In this document: piece by piece, positions 7,239 to 16,891 of the stretch | Layout of the letters: the number at the start of each line of letters is the position of its first letter | Position numbering within the stretch: position 1 is the first letter of the stretch | Origin: Providencia alcalifaciens | Lineage (GTDB): Bacteria; Pseudomonadota; Gammaproteobacteria; Enterobacterales; Enterobacteriaceae | Assembly (NCBI RefSeq): GCF_020271745.1 | Contig: NZ_CP084296.1 | Location: 1,612,001 to 1,676,000, forward strand | DNA: 64,000 nt | Reading direction: 5' to 3' | Program-made: the position numbers and the translations under genes | The notes under the pieces: generated by a model | What the model was told of the DNA's origin: nothing | Database searches by the model: none | The model's input: only the letters and a program-made list of their open reading frames with translations

Positions 7239-9062
7239 TTGTCAATTCAAAACTTAAGAAACATCGCCATCATCGCTCACGTTGACCATGGCAAGACAAC
7301 ACTGGTTGGTAAATTACTGCAACAGTCCGGTACTTTCGGTGAACGCGAAACTGTTGATGAGCGTGTTATGGACTCCAATGACTTGGAGAAAGAGCGTGGT
7401 ATTACAATCCTTGCTAAAAACACCGCTATCCAATGGAATGGTTATCACATCAATATCGTAGACACCCCAGGTCACGCCGACTTTGGTGGTGAAGTTGAAC
7501 GTGTTATGTCCATGGTTGACTGCGTTCTGCTGGTTGTTGATGCGATGGACGGCCCAATGCCACAAACTCGCTTCGTAACGCAAAAAGCGTTCGACCACGG
7601 TTTACGTCCAATTGTTGTTATCAACAAAGTTGACCGCCCAGGCGCGCGTCCTGATTGGGTTGTTGACCAAGTATTCGACTTATTCGTGAACTTAGGTGCT
7701 ACGGATGAGCAATTAGATTTCCCTATCGTTTATGCATCTGCATTAAACGGTATCGCTGGTCTTGACCATACTGATATGGCTGAAGACATGACTCCACTGT
7801 ACGAAGCTATCGTGGAACACGTTGAACCGCCAGCAGTTGATCTGGACGGTCCATTCCAGATGCAAGTTTCTCAGTTAGATTACAACAGCTACTTAGGTGT
7901 TATCGGTATTGGTCGTATCAAGCGTGGTACGGTTAAACCTAACCAACAAGTGACTGTTATCGACAGCGAAGGTAAGACTCGTAACGGTAAAATTGGTAAA
8001 GTTCTGACTCACTTAGGTTTAGAGCGTATTGATTCACAACAAGCTGAAGCAGGCGACATTGTTGCATTGACTGGTTTAGGTGAACTGAATATTTCTGACA
8101 CTATCTGCCAAGTGGGTAACGTTGAAGCACTGCCTGCACTGGCGGTTGATGAGCCTACAGTTAGCATGTTCTACTGTGTTAACACCTCGCCATTCTGTGG
8201 TAAAGAAGGTAAGTTCGTTACTTCACGTCAAATCCTTGATCGTCTGAATAAAGAACTGGTTCACAACGTGGCACTGCGTGTTGAAGAAACTCAAGATCCA
8301 GATGCATTCCGCGTTTCTGGTCGTGGTGAGCTGCACTTATCTGTTCTGATCGAAAACATGCGTCGTGAAGGCTTCGAATTAGCGGTTTCTCGTCCAAAAG
8401 TTATCATTCGTGAAATCGATGGTCGTAAACAAGAGCCATTCGAACAAGTGACTTTGGATGTTGAAGAACAAAACCAAGGCGACGTGATGAAAGCGTTAGG
8501 TGAGCGTAAAGGTGACCTGCGTGACATGATGCCAGACGGTAAAGGCCGTGTACGTTTAGACTACATCATTCCTAGCCGTGGTCTGATTGGCTTCCGTACT
8601 GAATTCATGACGATGACTTCAGGTACTGGCTTACTGTACTCTACATTCAGCCATTACGACGATGTTCGCCCAGGCGAAATCGGTGGCCGTCAAAACGGTG
8701 TTCTGATCTCTAACGGTCAAGGTAAAGCAGTTGCATACGCACTGTACAGCCTGCAAGATCGCGGTAAGTTATTCTTAGGTCACGGTGCTGAAGTGTATGA
8801 AGGCCAAATCATCGGTATTCACTCACGCTCTAACGACCTGACTGTTAACTGCTTAACCGGTAAAAAACTGACTAACATGCGTGCATCAGGTACTGATGAA
8901 GCGACAACGCTGTCACCACCTATCAAAATGACTCTGGAACAAGCTCTTGAGTTTATCGATGATGATGAATTAGTTGAAGTGACTCCACTGTCAATTCGTC
9001 TGCGTAAGCGTCACTTGACAGAGAACGATCGCCGTCGTGCAGGCCGTTCTAAAGAAGATTAA
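7239..9062 (+). CDS. typA: Ribosome-associated translational GTPase BipA/TypA
   Basis: A 607-residue translation-factor GTPase, same length as E. coli BipA. It acts on the ribosome in large-subunit assembly and stress or cold growth. G1 is AHVDHGKT (residues 13-20), switch II is [16 protein letters not shown] and G4 is [13 protein letters not shown]. Domain II, EF-G-like domains III and V and the BipA-specific C-terminal domain follow. The start is TTG at 7239: an in-frame TAA lies nine bases upstream and no ATG matches the family N-terminus. The ribosome site is weak. Gly24 replaces the Asp found after the P-loop in E. coli BipA (LVDKLLQQ), a one-base difference worth checking. It ends at a strong bidirectional terminator shared with the hip module. 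Confidence 0.97.
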   Translation: MSIQNLRNIAIIAHVDHGKTTLVGKLLQQSGTFGERETVDERVMDSNDLEKERGITILAKNTAIQWNGYHINIVDTPGHADFGGEVERVMSMVDCVLLVVDAMDGPMPQTRFVTQKAFDHGLRPIVVINKVDRPGARPDWVVDQVFDLFVNLGATDEQLDFPIVYASALNGIAGLDHTDMAEDMTPLYEAIVEHVEPPAVDLDGPFQMQVSQLDYNSYLGVIGIGRIKRGTVKPNQQVTVIDSEGKTRNGKIGKVLTHLGLERIDSQQAEAGDIVALTGLGELNISDTICQVGNVEALPALAVDEPTVSMFYCVNTSPFCGKEGKFVTSRQILDRLNKELVHNVALRVEETQDPDAFRVSGRGELHLSVLIENMRREGFELAVSRPKVIIREIDGRKQEPFEQVTLDVEEQNQGDVMKALGERKGDLRDMMPDGKGRVRLDYIIPSRGLIGFRTEFMTMTSGTGLLYSTFSHYDDVRPGEIGGRQNGVLISNGQGKAVAYALYSLQDRGKLFLGHGAEVYEGQIIGIHSRSNDLTVNCLTGKKLTNMRASGTDEATTLSPPIKMTLEQALEFIDDDELVEVTPLSIRLRKRHLTENDRRRAGRSKED

Positions 9063-9111
9063 TCGTTAGTCTTTGAAATAGGCATTGAGTTTTGAATGCC
9101 CTATAAAATGC

Positions 9112-9147
9112 AAAAGCCAAGTTAATTATTTAGCTTGGCTTTTATTT
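9112..9147. terminator. Bidirectional terminator between typA and the hip module
   Basis: Ten-base arms AAAAGCCAAG (9112-9121) and CTTGGCTTTT (9134-9143) carry T-rich flanks in both directions. It lies between two convergent genes. Confidence 0.85.
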
Positions 9148-9587
9148 TAGCGATTCTCTGAGAGTCTTTTTAATATATCGAATGATATTGGCACCAGAGC
9201 CAACCTAAATTTGAATGGCTTAGTTATGGCGTTGAGCGTTTCGACAGAGAGATTCCCTCGGTTGTTTTCAATATCAGAGATAGTTTTTCGTGAAACTCCA
9301 ACCAATTTGGCAAACTGCTCTTGGTTTAAATTAAGAAATTTCTTTCTTAGTTGTTGAATGCCCTCCCCAATAGTGATTTCTCCATGAAGTAATTTTGTGG
9401 ATATTTCTAGATAATAGCGTTCCCTGCTTTCCAGTATTGGTTTGCGCTCGTTCTGAATATGGCTTTTTAATTTTAATTGTTCGGTTGAATTACCCCGATT
9501 AATGTGTAAATCGTGCAGTTCTTCTCTCCGCTCCTGTTTTTTGATCCGCTCGATTTCTGTGATCATTTCTAGTTTTTTATCGGTCAT
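9147..9587 (-). CDS. XRE-family helix-turn-helix protein, HipB-like antitoxin
   Basis: A 146-residue protein. The first 85 or so residues are charged and helical, with no family I recognise. The C-terminal part is an XRE helix-turn-helix (LNQEQFAKLVGVSRKTISDIENNRGNLSVETLNAI), as in HipB antitoxins. The start is taken at 9587, where ATG overlaps the TGA stop of the HipA-like gene as ATGA, with GGGGG just upstream. A second in-frame ATG at 9599 is possible. Translational coupling to the kinase gene suggests they act as a pair, with this protein neutralising the kinase and repressing the shared promoter. The order, toxin before antitoxin, is the reverse of E. coli hipBA. Confidence 0.75.
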   Translation of the reverse strand: MTDKKLEMITEIERIKKQERREELHDLHINRGNSTEQLKLKSHIQNERKPILESRERYYLEISTKLLHGEITIGEGIQQLRKKFLNLNQEQFAKLVGVSRKTISDIENNRGNLSVETLNAITKPFKFRLALVPISFDILKRLSENR

Positions 9588-10906
9588 ACTAACCCCCATC
9601 GTGTTAATTTTTCAGGGATAAAATCAAATCCAAAAGTTGGCATGTTGAGAATACTGTCGGGAACACCGCGTTTCTGTAGCCTTTCTTTTAAGCCGACTAA
9701 TTGAGTTGCAGTTCTTTTTATCTCTTTGATAATAATGTTTACATCAGCTAAATCAGAGAATGATTTTGCAATACCAATATAATCAAACTCACCAGCTTGC
9801 TCATATTGTGTAGACCATTTTGCCGTACGTGAAATACCTTCAGGGTCGGCTTTCATTGGTGCAAAATCATAAATTGGGGCAAATTTTATTTGGTTATCAA
9901 ACAGAATAAAGGACGTATTTCGGCCATGATTATCACTATTACCAAAAATAACGTTTAGCAAGTCTCGGTTTATCCATTCCGCTATATATTCTTCTCGGGT
10001 AAATGCTGATTTTATATTGTTATTTTCAATAAGTTGCAGTAAATCTCTGATCATTTTTTCATTATGCAAAGATGCTCCTGGCCCCATATTTAAAATAGAA
10101 TATACAGATTGTATTGAGGGCTTGCTGATGACATCTCTGGAGCGTTGGATATCAAAGCGAGGTAGCCATAAGGAAGGGATATTACTTTCAAGGAGCTTCA
10201 TGGTCGCTGTTTCTATGGTATTAAAACCCAGAGCAGCCAATTCATGGTAGTAATGAAATTCGGTACGTAGAATATCGCAATCTATTGGACTTCGACTTCC
10301 CCTCGGATATTTCACTAGATAAGCAAGGTCGTCTGGGCGATATGAATAGTCTTGATGATAATCTATCCAGATATGGTCATCGTCAGTATAGCGAAGCAAT
10401 AGCTTTGGTGCTTCACCTCCTGCCCCCGTAGCGCCTCCCGCAATTCCTCCTTTTTCATGAGCATAATCTAAAAAGTCAGAAGACCTTTCGGTGACATCGC
10501 TGAGTGTAAAAAATAGCTCTTTTTTCTCTAATTGGTCATCGATTGATTCTTTTGATCTTAAATTACCAATAGGGGCAGCAGTGGCATATTTTAGCAGGAT
10601 GTAATCTTGAGCGTTTGTACTGAGGTTTTTAATATCAAGCTTTTGAACCCAAAAACGTCGACTAGCGCCGCTAGGGAGTAGGTCATCTAAAAAATGGTTT
10701 TCTTTATTAAAATCATAAGGAAATAATTGTGTTGGGTAATTTATTGACACGGAGTGATTATCACATAAATTTAAATTCTCTAATGCGTAATCAAAACTGT
10801 AATTAACCCGAGACACCTTAAAATCACTTGAAAATTCAATAGATGCAACATCTATCCATTTCTGCTCAATGTATGCTTCAAGAGTGATATTTTTTAAGTC
10901 ATCCAC
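9584..10906 (-). CDS. HipA-family serine/threonine kinase toxin
   Basis: A protein of about 440 residues related to HipA kinases, which in E. coli inactivate glutamyl-tRNA synthetase by phosphorylation. Visible motifs are DDLLPSG near the N-terminus, a glycine-rich ATP loop segment GGATGAGGEAPK, LPRFD, the catalytic GNSDNHGRN and the metal-binding APIYDFAPM. The start is placed at the GTG at 10906 because AGGAG lies seven bases upstream; an in-frame TTG at 10921 precedes that site. It overlaps the downstream HTH gene by 4 bp. The target of this subfamily member is unknown. The catalytic residues look intact, so it is probably active unless bound by its partner. Confidence 0.82.
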   Translation of the reverse strand: MDDLKNITLEAYIEQKWIDVASIEFSSDFKVSRVNYSFDYALENLNLCDNHSVSINYPTQLFPYDFNKENHFLDDLLPSGASRRFWVQKLDIKNLSTNAQDYILLKYATAAPIGNLRSKESIDDQLEKKELFFTLSDVTERSSDFLDYAHEKGGIAGGATGAGGEAPKLLLRYTDDDHIWIDYHQDYSYRPDDLAYLVKYPRGSRSPIDCDILRTEFHYYHELAALGFNTIETATMKLLESNIPSLWLPRFDIQRSRDVISKPSIQSVYSILNMGPGASLHNEKMIRDLLQLIENNNIKSAFTREEYIAEWINRDLLNVIFGNSDNHGRNTSFILFDNQIKFAPIYDFAPMKADPEGISRTAKWSTQYEQAGEFDYIGIAKSFSDLADVNIIIKEIKRTATQLVGLKERLQKRGVPDSILNMPTFGFDFIPEKLTRWGLV

Positions 10907-10940
10907 ATCGTTGCTCCTCAAAAGATTTATTGCAGTCTAT

Positions 10941-10999
10941 TGAGTAGTATAGTGCTCATTTTTTATGAGTCAAAGGCTATTATGAGTAATATATTACTC
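10941..10999. promoter_or_regulatory. Paired palindromic operator-like sites of the hip module
   Basis: GAGTAATATATTACTC at 10984-10999 is a perfect 16-base palindrome. TGAGTAGTATAGTGCTCA at 10941-10958 is a diverged copy 42 bp away, about four helical turns, and covers the -10. A further CTCAT-N5-ATGAG sits between them at 10955-10969. The spacing suggests cooperative autorepression by the HTH partner (inferred). Confidence 0.7.
10946..10973 (-). promoter_or_regulatory. Sigma-70 promoter of the hip module
   Basis: On the minus strand TTGACT (10968-10973) and TATACT (10946-10951) are 16 bases apart, 40 bases upstream of the HipA-like start. Palindromes overlap the -10 and lie just upstream of the -35. 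Confidence 0.75.
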
Positions 11000-11197
11000 T
11001 TTTATGTTTATTGGTTTTGACTAAGTGAGATGGGAACCAAGAGAGATGATTGAAAAATAGATAAAGTAGGATGTTTTTATGATCAATTTGCTTAATCGAT
11101 AAATTGAAAAAATAACCTTAATAATCCTCAATTAGGGCTGTTCAGTTGCCTCAATAATGATTAAAGTAAATTTAATGAATAACTAAGAGGACAATTT

Positions 11198-11812
11198 ATG
11201 CTGTATATCTTCGATATGGGTAATGTGATTATTGATATCGACTTCAATCGTGTGTTTGATAAGTGGTCTGAACTAAGTGGTACCCCAAGTTCAGAAATCA
11301 AAAAGCGATTTACTTTTGGCAATATCTTCCAACTTCATGAGTGTGGCAAAATTTCAGATATCGAATTTGCTGAACTGCTCTGTGAAGAGATGGGTATCAC
11401 CCTAAGCTTTGAAGATTTTGCGGAAGGCTGGCACTCAATTTTCATCTCACTAAGACCAGAAGTCATTGATATTATGGAACGTCTGCGTGAGCAAGGTCAT
11501 CGCGTTGTCGTGTTATCTAACACCAATCGCCTGCACCTTGATTATTGGCCAGAACACTACCCTGAAATTGCAGCGTCCTCTGACTTCCTATATCTATCCC
11601 AAGATTTAGGCATGCGTAAGCCAGACCCAGAAATTTTCAAATATGTTCTGGAATCTGAAGAATTTGAAGCAGCTGATGCGGTGTTCTTTGATGATGTAGA
11701 AGAAAACGTAAAAGCAGCTGAAGCACTTGGCATCAAAGGTGTTCATGTCTTGAATAAAGACACCGTTCCTGAATATTTTCGTACTTACGACTTTAGTGCC
11801 GAAGTAGAATAA
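11198..11812 (+). CDS. yihX: HAD-family alpha-D-glucose-1-phosphate phosphatase
   Basis: A 204-residue cytosolic HAD hydrolase closely matching E. coli YihX, which dephosphorylates alpha-glucose-1-phosphate. Motif I is FDMGNVIID; the usual DxD first motif appears as D-x-G-N, as in E. coli. Motif II is VVLSNTNR, the motif III lysine lies in GMRKPDPEIF and motif IV is VFFDDVEENV. AGAGGA lies upstream of the ATG. It is followed by its own terminator, so it is a separate unit from dtd. Confidence 0.94.
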   Translation: MLYIFDMGNVIIDIDFNRVFDKWSELSGTPSSEIKKRFTFGNIFQLHECGKISDIEFAELLCEEMGITLSFEDFAEGWHSIFISLRPEVIDIMERLREQGHRVVVLSNTNRLHLDYWPEHYPEIAASSDFLYLSQDLGMRKPDPEIFKYVLESEEFEAADAVFFDDVEENVKAAEALGIKGVHVLNKDTVPEYFRTYDFSAEVE

Positions 11813-11826
11813 TCCAGTTCTTAATA

Positions 11827-11856
11827 AGGAGTAATGGCGACGTTACTCCTTTTTTA
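11827..11856 (+). terminator. Terminator of yihX
   Basis: AAGGAGTAA (11827-11835) and TTACTCCTT (11843-11851) pair and are followed by a T-run to 11855. The hairpin contains an in-frame ATG upstream of dtd, which argues that dtd really starts at 11867. Confidence 0.85.
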
Positions 11857-11866
11857 TCGAGTCCCC

Positions 11867-12304
11867 ATGATTGCATTAATCCAAAGAGTCACTCACGCGA
11901 GTGTCGTTGTTGATGAAAAAACAGTAGGGCAAATTGGCCCTGGTCTTTTAGTTCTGCTCGGTGTTGAAAAAGACGATGATGAGCAGAAAGCAAAACGCCT
12001 TTGTGAGAAAGTCCTTGGATATCGTATTTTTAGCGATGAACAGGGCAAAATGAACCTTAACGTTCAACAAGCAGGCGGAAGCTTATTAGTGGTTTCACAG
12101 TTTACATTGGCCGCAGATACCAAGAAAGGAATGCGCCCAAGTTTCTCCGGCGGAGCGGAACCGGCGAAAGCGGATCAGTTGTATCAATATTTTGTTGAGC
12201 AAAGCCGTGCACAAGGCATCGCGACAGAAACGGGTGAATTTGCGGCGGACATGCAAGTTAATTTGACCAATGATGGTCCAGTCACTTTTTGGCTTCAAGT
12301 GTAG
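11867..12304 (+). CDS. dtd: D-aminoacyl-tRNA deacylase
   Basis: A 145-residue protein, the family length. It hydrolyses D-amino acids (and glycine mischarged on tRNA-Ala) from tRNA as a homodimer. Visible motifs are the start [17 protein letters not shown] with the active-site SQFTL and, near the C-terminus, [11 protein letters not shown] containing the cross-subunit Gly-cisPro pair. The start at 11867 matches the family N-terminus; an earlier ATG at 11834 is inside the yihX terminator stem. fabY begins 26 bp after its stop, so the two are probably cotranscribed. Confidence 0.96.
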   Translation: MIALIQRVTHASVVVDEKTVGQIGPGLLVLLGVEKDDDEQKAKRLCEKVLGYRIFSDEQGKMNLNVQQAGGSLLVVSQFTLAADTKKGMRPSFSGGAEPAKADQLYQYFVEQSRAQGIATETGEFAADMQVNLTNDGPVTFWLQV

Positions 12305-12330
12305 AAAAATCGCTTAAGGGAGGGGGAGAG

Positions 12331-13254
12331 ATGTACCACCTACGGACACCGAAAGATGAACTTGAATTCGCTGCATACTACCAATTTCGTTGGTCAATGC
12401 TGCGAGAACCGTTCAAACAACCCCTTGGCTCTGAAAAGGACGGTTATGATTTAACCGCTCACCATCAAATGGTGGTCGATGAAAAAAATCGCATTTTGGC
12501 CATTGGGCGCCTGTATATTAATGCCGATAATGAAGGCGCTATTCGTTTTCTCGCCGTTAACCCTGTCATGCAAGGCAAGGGCTTAGGCAAACTTATTATT
12601 ATGGCGCTTGAAACTATTGCAAGGCGTGAAGGCGTTAAACGCATCGTTTCCAGTGTTCGAGAAGAAGCCGTACCTTTCTTCGCTAAAATGGGTTTTGAAA
12701 GTCGTGGCGAAGTCACTGGGGAGCTGAAAACCCCTGTTCGACACTATTTGATGATCAAACCGATTGAAACCCTTGACCAAATTCTCCATCGTCCGGATTG
12801 GTGCGGTGAGCTTCAGCAAGCTTGGCACAAGCATATTCCATTGAGTGAAAAAATGGGTGTACGTATTGAACAGTACACAGGAAAGCGCTTTGTGACGACA
12901 ATGCCAGAAGCAGGGAACCAAAATCCTCATAATACTATTTTTGCTGGAAGCCAGTTTTCTCTTGCCACTTTAACTGGCTGGGGAATGATTTGGTTACTGC
13001 TGCAAGAGCATCAATTAGGCGGTGAAATTGTTCTGGTAGATGCCAATATTCGCTATGCAAAGCCCGTTAGTGGACGCCCAACTGCAGTGGCTGATCTCTC
13101 ACATCTTAGCGGGGATTTAGACCGTCTTGCCCGAGGAAGTAAAGCGCGGGTGAAACTCGAAGTGCATGTGAGCAATGCAGAAAATCAAGTGGGTGCGGTA
13201 TTTAGCGGTGTCTATATGGTGCTACCAGAAACCAAAAAAGAGGAAAGCGCTTAA
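12331..13254 (+). CDS. fabY: Acetyltransferase/thioesterase fusion YiiD (FabY type)
   Basis: A 307-residue two-domain protein. Residues 1 to about 150 form a GNAT acetyltransferase (acetyl-CoA loop [15 protein letters not shown]). The remainder is a hot-dog thioesterase-like domain ([30 protein letters not shown]). It matches E. coli YiiD; the related FabY name comes from initiation of fatty acid synthesis in Pseudomonas, and whether this protein does the same is inference. The start is set at 12331 by a strong purine-rich site (GGGAGGGGGAGAG); an upstream in-frame ATG overlaps dtd. Confidence 0.85.
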   Translation: MYHLRTPKDELEFAAYYQFRWSMLREPFKQPLGSEKDGYDLTAHHQMVVDEKNRILAIGRLYINADNEGAIRFLAVNPVMQGKGLGKLIIMALETIARREGVKRIVSSVREEAVPFFAKMGFESRGEVTGELKTPVRHYLMIKPIETLDQILHRPDWCGELQQAWHKHIPLSEKMGVRIEQYTGKRFVTTMPEAGNQNPHNTIFAGSQFSLATLTGWGMIWLLLQEHQLGGEIVLVDANIRYAKPVSGRPTAVADLSHLSGDLDRLARGSKARVKLEVHVSNAENQVGAVFSGVYMVLPETKKEESA

Positions 13255-13310
13255 TGCCGTTAGGTGGTGAATTGTTTTCAGTTGAATCATAGTTTTCAAG
13301 TGGATAATCG

Positions 13311-13347
13311 AAAAAGCAGGCTACCCGAAGGGGCGAGCCTGCTTTTT
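13311..13347. terminator. Bidirectional terminator between fabY and yicH
   Basis: Arms AAAAAGCAGGCT (13311-13322) and AGCCTGCTTTTT (13336-13347) are perfectly complementary, with T-runs on both strands. The flanking genes are convergent. Confidence 0.9.
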
Positions 13348-13368
13348 ATTATTTATTAATTCACTACT

Positions 13369-15144
13369 TTATTGCGTAACAATATCAGGAACATGCCTAT
13401 CAACAGGGTAGGTATTTTCTGTTGGTGCAGTGTGTGATTCTGGTGCTTGCTCTACAGCGACGACGCCAGACGCCACATGACCATCAATCACAGTGCGCAG
13501 CAGAGTGCTTCCTTGAAGCGGCTTAGCGGTTAACTTTCCATTAAGGCTTGATGCTAGCGGTGATGCGAGTAAATCCCCTTGTAATGATGCCTCGAAATCT
13601 CCCCACATTTGTGGTGAAAAGCCTGACCAGCCCCATTGGTTTAAATTACCTAAATCAATGTTAGTGCCTGATGCTCGTAATTCAAAAGGTGCTTTATTCG
13701 GCTCTTGCTGTGCCAGTAAACCGATTTTTGCGATACCACGGTCAACGCTGCCGCTGAGACTGACGGCGGTGCGGCCATGACTTCCTGCAATCTCTAAAAG
13801 TGGACGGCGGATCATCACTTGGTTGATGGTACCAGCATCGGCATTGAAGGTAGCCTGTCCCTTCCAAATTCCCCATTGTTTTTGTTTGATCAGGTCAACA
13901 TAGCGAACGCTACCGCTCAACGCGGTAAATTCGAAAGGAAACTCAGGTTGGATATTCATCAGCAAAGATTGCGTAACGGTGAAGTTATCAATGGAGAATG
14001 TGGATAACCACTCTGGTGCGGGTTGAGCAAAGAACGACAGCCAGTTATCCGGCAAGGTATACAGAACTCCAGCCAGTGTTCCCTCATTGATGGTCAGTGA
14101 TTTATTATTACGTTGCCAAATCGCACTGAGGTTAAAAATACCTTTATTGTAGTAGCCTGAGAGCTTATCAATATTGAGATTATCACCGTCAATACTCAGC
14201 TCACCGATGAGCGTATCAACCTGTTGGTCTTGGATAACTAATTGATCAACATTGAAATTAATATGGCTTTTGGGGCTACTCCAACTCCCTCTCACTAAGG
14301 CAATTTGGTCGACTTCGCTACTCAGACCCGATAGTGCCCAGTCACGCCCTTGAATATCCACATTGGTCAGCTGTAATTGGCTGATTTGCAAAGTTCGGTC
14401 ACTGTTTATCGCATCAAACAGCGCATCAAAGGTTAAGTCATTCTGCCAGCCCACTTTATTCATCGACAGCTTATCAATGACGATAGAACCATCAGCAAAC
14501 CATTTTCCTTTACCGGTGATCGCTCCGTTATTAAGATAGCCGCTGACTTGGCTAAAGTCCGTGATTTTTTCTTGTAATTTCCCCGTGATCGCGACATTTC
14601 TAAAAGGGAGGGAATTCAAGGTTAGTTGGCTGGTGGTAAAGCGAAAATCACCGTAACCAAATGGATTTTCAGGTGTTGGTTTCCACGGGGTTATTCCCCC
14701 TGTAAACCCTGCGACTTGAACGGTGTTTTTGCCTTGAGTTAATTGAATTTGGCTATTTTCAAATTGTAGGACTTTTGCAGAAAGCGGTAGCGGCAATGTG
14801 TTATCGGTAAAGTTCGCAGATAGGTCACCTTGGGTGATGGTTAAGCGTTGAATGGCTTCACCACTGAAAATATGTCGCCAATTGATATCCACCACAATTT
14901 GCCGAGCGTCCAACTCTAGCTGCTTGTTGCTTGATTCAATCTTAATGTCTTGGAAAATAAATTTACCCGGCTCCGAGAGCTGATGTCCCATAATGCCGGC
15001 GTTAATATCGTAAGGTGTAAATTTACTCAGAAGTTGGCTGGCGTAACCTGCTCCCCATCGGGTTTGTAAGGCAATATAACAGGCAAGAAATACAATCAAA
15101 AGAAGCAGAAAAATATAGCCGAAAAACCTTAGTAACCCTTTCAC
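13369..15144 (-). CDS. yicH: AsmA-family inner membrane protein YicH
   Basis: A 591-residue protein with one N-terminal membrane helix (about 6-27) and a large periplasmic beta-rich AsmA domain. It resembles E. coli YicH, which sits next to xanP in the same arrangement. AsmA-like proteins are thought to bridge the envelope and move phospholipids to the outer membrane; for YicH this is a family inference. The start is the GTG at 15144, with AGGGAG nine bases upstream. A TTG at 15165 lies before that site. It lies downstream of xanP in the same direction with a gap of about 125 bp. Confidence 0.9.
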   Translation of the reverse strand: MKGLLRFFGYIFLLLLIVFLACYIALQTRWGAGYASQLLSKFTPYDINAGIMGHQLSEPGKFIFQDIKIESSNKQLELDARQIVVDINWRHIFSGEAIQRLTITQGDLSANFTDNTLPLPLSAKVLQFENSQIQLTQGKNTVQVAGFTGGITPWKPTPENPFGYGDFRFTTSQLTLNSLPFRNVAITGKLQEKITDFSQVSGYLNNGAITGKGKWFADGSIVIDKLSMNKVGWQNDLTFDALFDAINSDRTLQISQLQLTNVDIQGRDWALSGLSSEVDQIALVRGSWSSPKSHINFNVDQLVIQDQQVDTLIGELSIDGDNLNIDKLSGYYNKGIFNLSAIWQRNNKSLTINEGTLAGVLYTLPDNWLSFFAQPAPEWLSTFSIDNFTVTQSLLMNIQPEFPFEFTALSGSVRYVDLIKQKQWGIWKGQATFNADAGTINQVMIRRPLLEIAGSHGRTAVSLSGSVDRGIAKIGLLAQQEPNKAPFELRASGTNIDLGNLNQWGWSGFSPQMWGDFEASLQGDLLASPLASSLNGKLTAKPLQGSTLLRTVIDGHVASGVVAVEQAPESHTAPTENTYPVDRHVPDIVTQ

Positions 15145-15269
15145 GTTTGTCTGCTCCCTTATCAATCAGATGAAAATAGAAATTGCCGACATGTTTAATA
15201 TATCGGCAATTCAAGGATAGCATACAGAAGAACCGCCGGCGTGTTCAACTCTTGCGGCGGTGAAGGAAA

Positions 15270-16658
15270 CTATTTTTCGGGAGGGAAAATCAAGTTCAGT
15301 ACAATCGCAGTTAAACCACCGGCAGCAATACCCGATGAGAATAGGGTTTTCAGCCAGTCAGGCGCAAATTGTAGAATGAGAGGCTGTTGAGAAACACCCA
15401 TTCCCACTGCTAAAGACAATGCAATGATCATAATTGCACGGCGGTTGAGTGCTTCACGAGAAACGATACGCACACCGGATGCAGCGATTGTGCCGAACAT
15501 CACAATGGTTGCGCCACCCAGAACAGGTTCAGGAATTTGTTGCACAAAACCCGCCACCGCAGGGAATAGACCCAGAATCACTAACATCAACGCCACTAAG
15601 TACCCTACATAGCGACTGGCTACGCCAGTTAATTGAATGACGCCATTGTTTTGACCAAAACAGGAGTTAGGGAAAGTATTAAACACCGCGGAGACCATGG
15701 AGTTTAGTCCATTCGCTAATACACCGCCTTTAATACGTTTCATATAGAGAGGACCACGTACTGGCTGCTCAGAGACATCCGACGTTGCGGTGATATCACC
15801 AATGGTTTCTAACGACGTCACCATGAAAATCAGGATCAGCGGAATGAGTAAATTCCAGTCAAAGGAGAGACCATAATAAAAAGGTTCAGGGATAGTAATC
15901 AGAGATTGATTCGCATCACTGGCTTGAGCGGTTGGTAGCATGTTCATCCACCAAGCTGCAAGGTAGCCTACCGCCATTGCAATTACTAAAGATGCGACGC
16001 GCAAGTACGGGTTTTTTTGGCGGGTTAGCAGGATAATAACGGCTAACACAATACCTGCAAGAATGAGGTTATCAGGGGAACCAAATGTGTTATCGGCAAG
16101 CGCACTGTAACCCCCACCGATTGAGGTTAAACCTACTTGAATCAGTGATAAACCAATGATCATTACCACCACACCAGAAACCAGCGGCGTGATAACTCGA
16201 CGAGCTAAATGTAAGAAGCGAGACAGGATAACTTCGGTGAGAGCAGCGACCATTAACGTACCGAATAACGCAGCCATCATGGATGGAATATCGGCTCCAC
16301 CTTGCTTGAGTGCAACACCACCCATAATCAGCGGTGCAACAAAGTTGAAACTGGTGCCTTGAATGGAAAGTAATCCTGAACCAACAGGCCCCCATGCACG
16401 GATCTGAATTAGGGAAGCGATTCCTGAAGCAAACAAAGACATGCTGATGATGCGCTGGGTATCATGGGCCGGTAGCCCAAGCGCTTGGCAGATAAGCATT
16501 GCGGGGGTAATCACCGCGACAAACATCGCTAATAGATGCTGTCCAGCAGCAAACAGCGCCTGAGGTAAAGGTGGCCTATCTTCAAGGCGATAGATTAGTT
16601 CGCTTTGATTTTGTACTGTTTTTTCAACATTTTGTTCTTCAGATGCCGTTGCGTTCAT
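15270..16658 (-). CDS. xanP: Xanthine:proton symporter XanP
   Basis: A 462-residue inner membrane carrier of the NAT/NCS2 family, nearly colinear with E. coli XanP. It imports xanthine with protons. The family signature appears as [22 protein letters not shown], the substrate-binding [10 protein letters not shown] lies in an early helix, and about 12-14 hydrophobic helices can be traced. It is divergent from gltS across a 233-bp gap that contains a PurR-type box on the xanP side. That fits repression by hypoxanthine- or guanine-bound PurR. Confidence 0.96.
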   Translation of the reverse strand: MNATASEEQNVEKTVQNQSELIYRLEDRPPLPQALFAAGQHLLAMFVAVITPAMLICQALGLPAHDTQRIISMSLFASGIASLIQIRAWGPVGSGLLSIQGTSFNFVAPLIMGGVALKQGGADIPSMMAALFGTLMVAALTEVILSRFLHLARRVITPLVSGVVVMIIGLSLIQVGLTSIGGGYSALADNTFGSPDNLILAGIVLAVIILLTRQKNPYLRVASLVIAMAVGYLAAWWMNMLPTAQASDANQSLITIPEPFYYGLSFDWNLLIPLILIFMVTSLETIGDITATSDVSEQPVRGPLYMKRIKGGVLANGLNSMVSAVFNTFPNSCFGQNNGVIQLTGVASRYVGYLVALMLVILGLFPAVAGFVQQIPEPVLGGATIVMFGTIAASGVRIVSREALNRRAIMIIALSLAVGMGVSQQPLILQFAPDWLKTLFSSGIAAGGLTAIVLNLIFPPEK

Positions 16659-16707
16659 TATTCCAATTCCACTAGCAAAAAACGCATTTTAAATAGAATA
16701 ATACAAA

Positions 16708-16723
16708 AAGCAATCGTTTGCGC
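16708..16723 (-). promoter_or_regulatory. PurR-type operator upstream of xanP
   Basis: AAGCAATCGTTTGCGC matches the PurR pattern ANGCAANCGNTTNCNT at all specified positions except the last. It lies 50 bp upstream of the xanP ATG. PurR control of yicE/xanP is expected from enteric purine regulons. Confidence 0.75.
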
Positions 16724-16891
16724 TAAATAAAAAAGTATTATTTAAATTTATGAGTATCACATTTTTATATGTTTTAACTTGTATTTATCGCCATTTTTTT
16801 TTCTAATCCCTGCACCTGCTTTTGGCGTTTTAAGGAAAAAAATAACGTCTAATTAGTTTTAAATAATATTAACAACAGACGAGGTACATAA

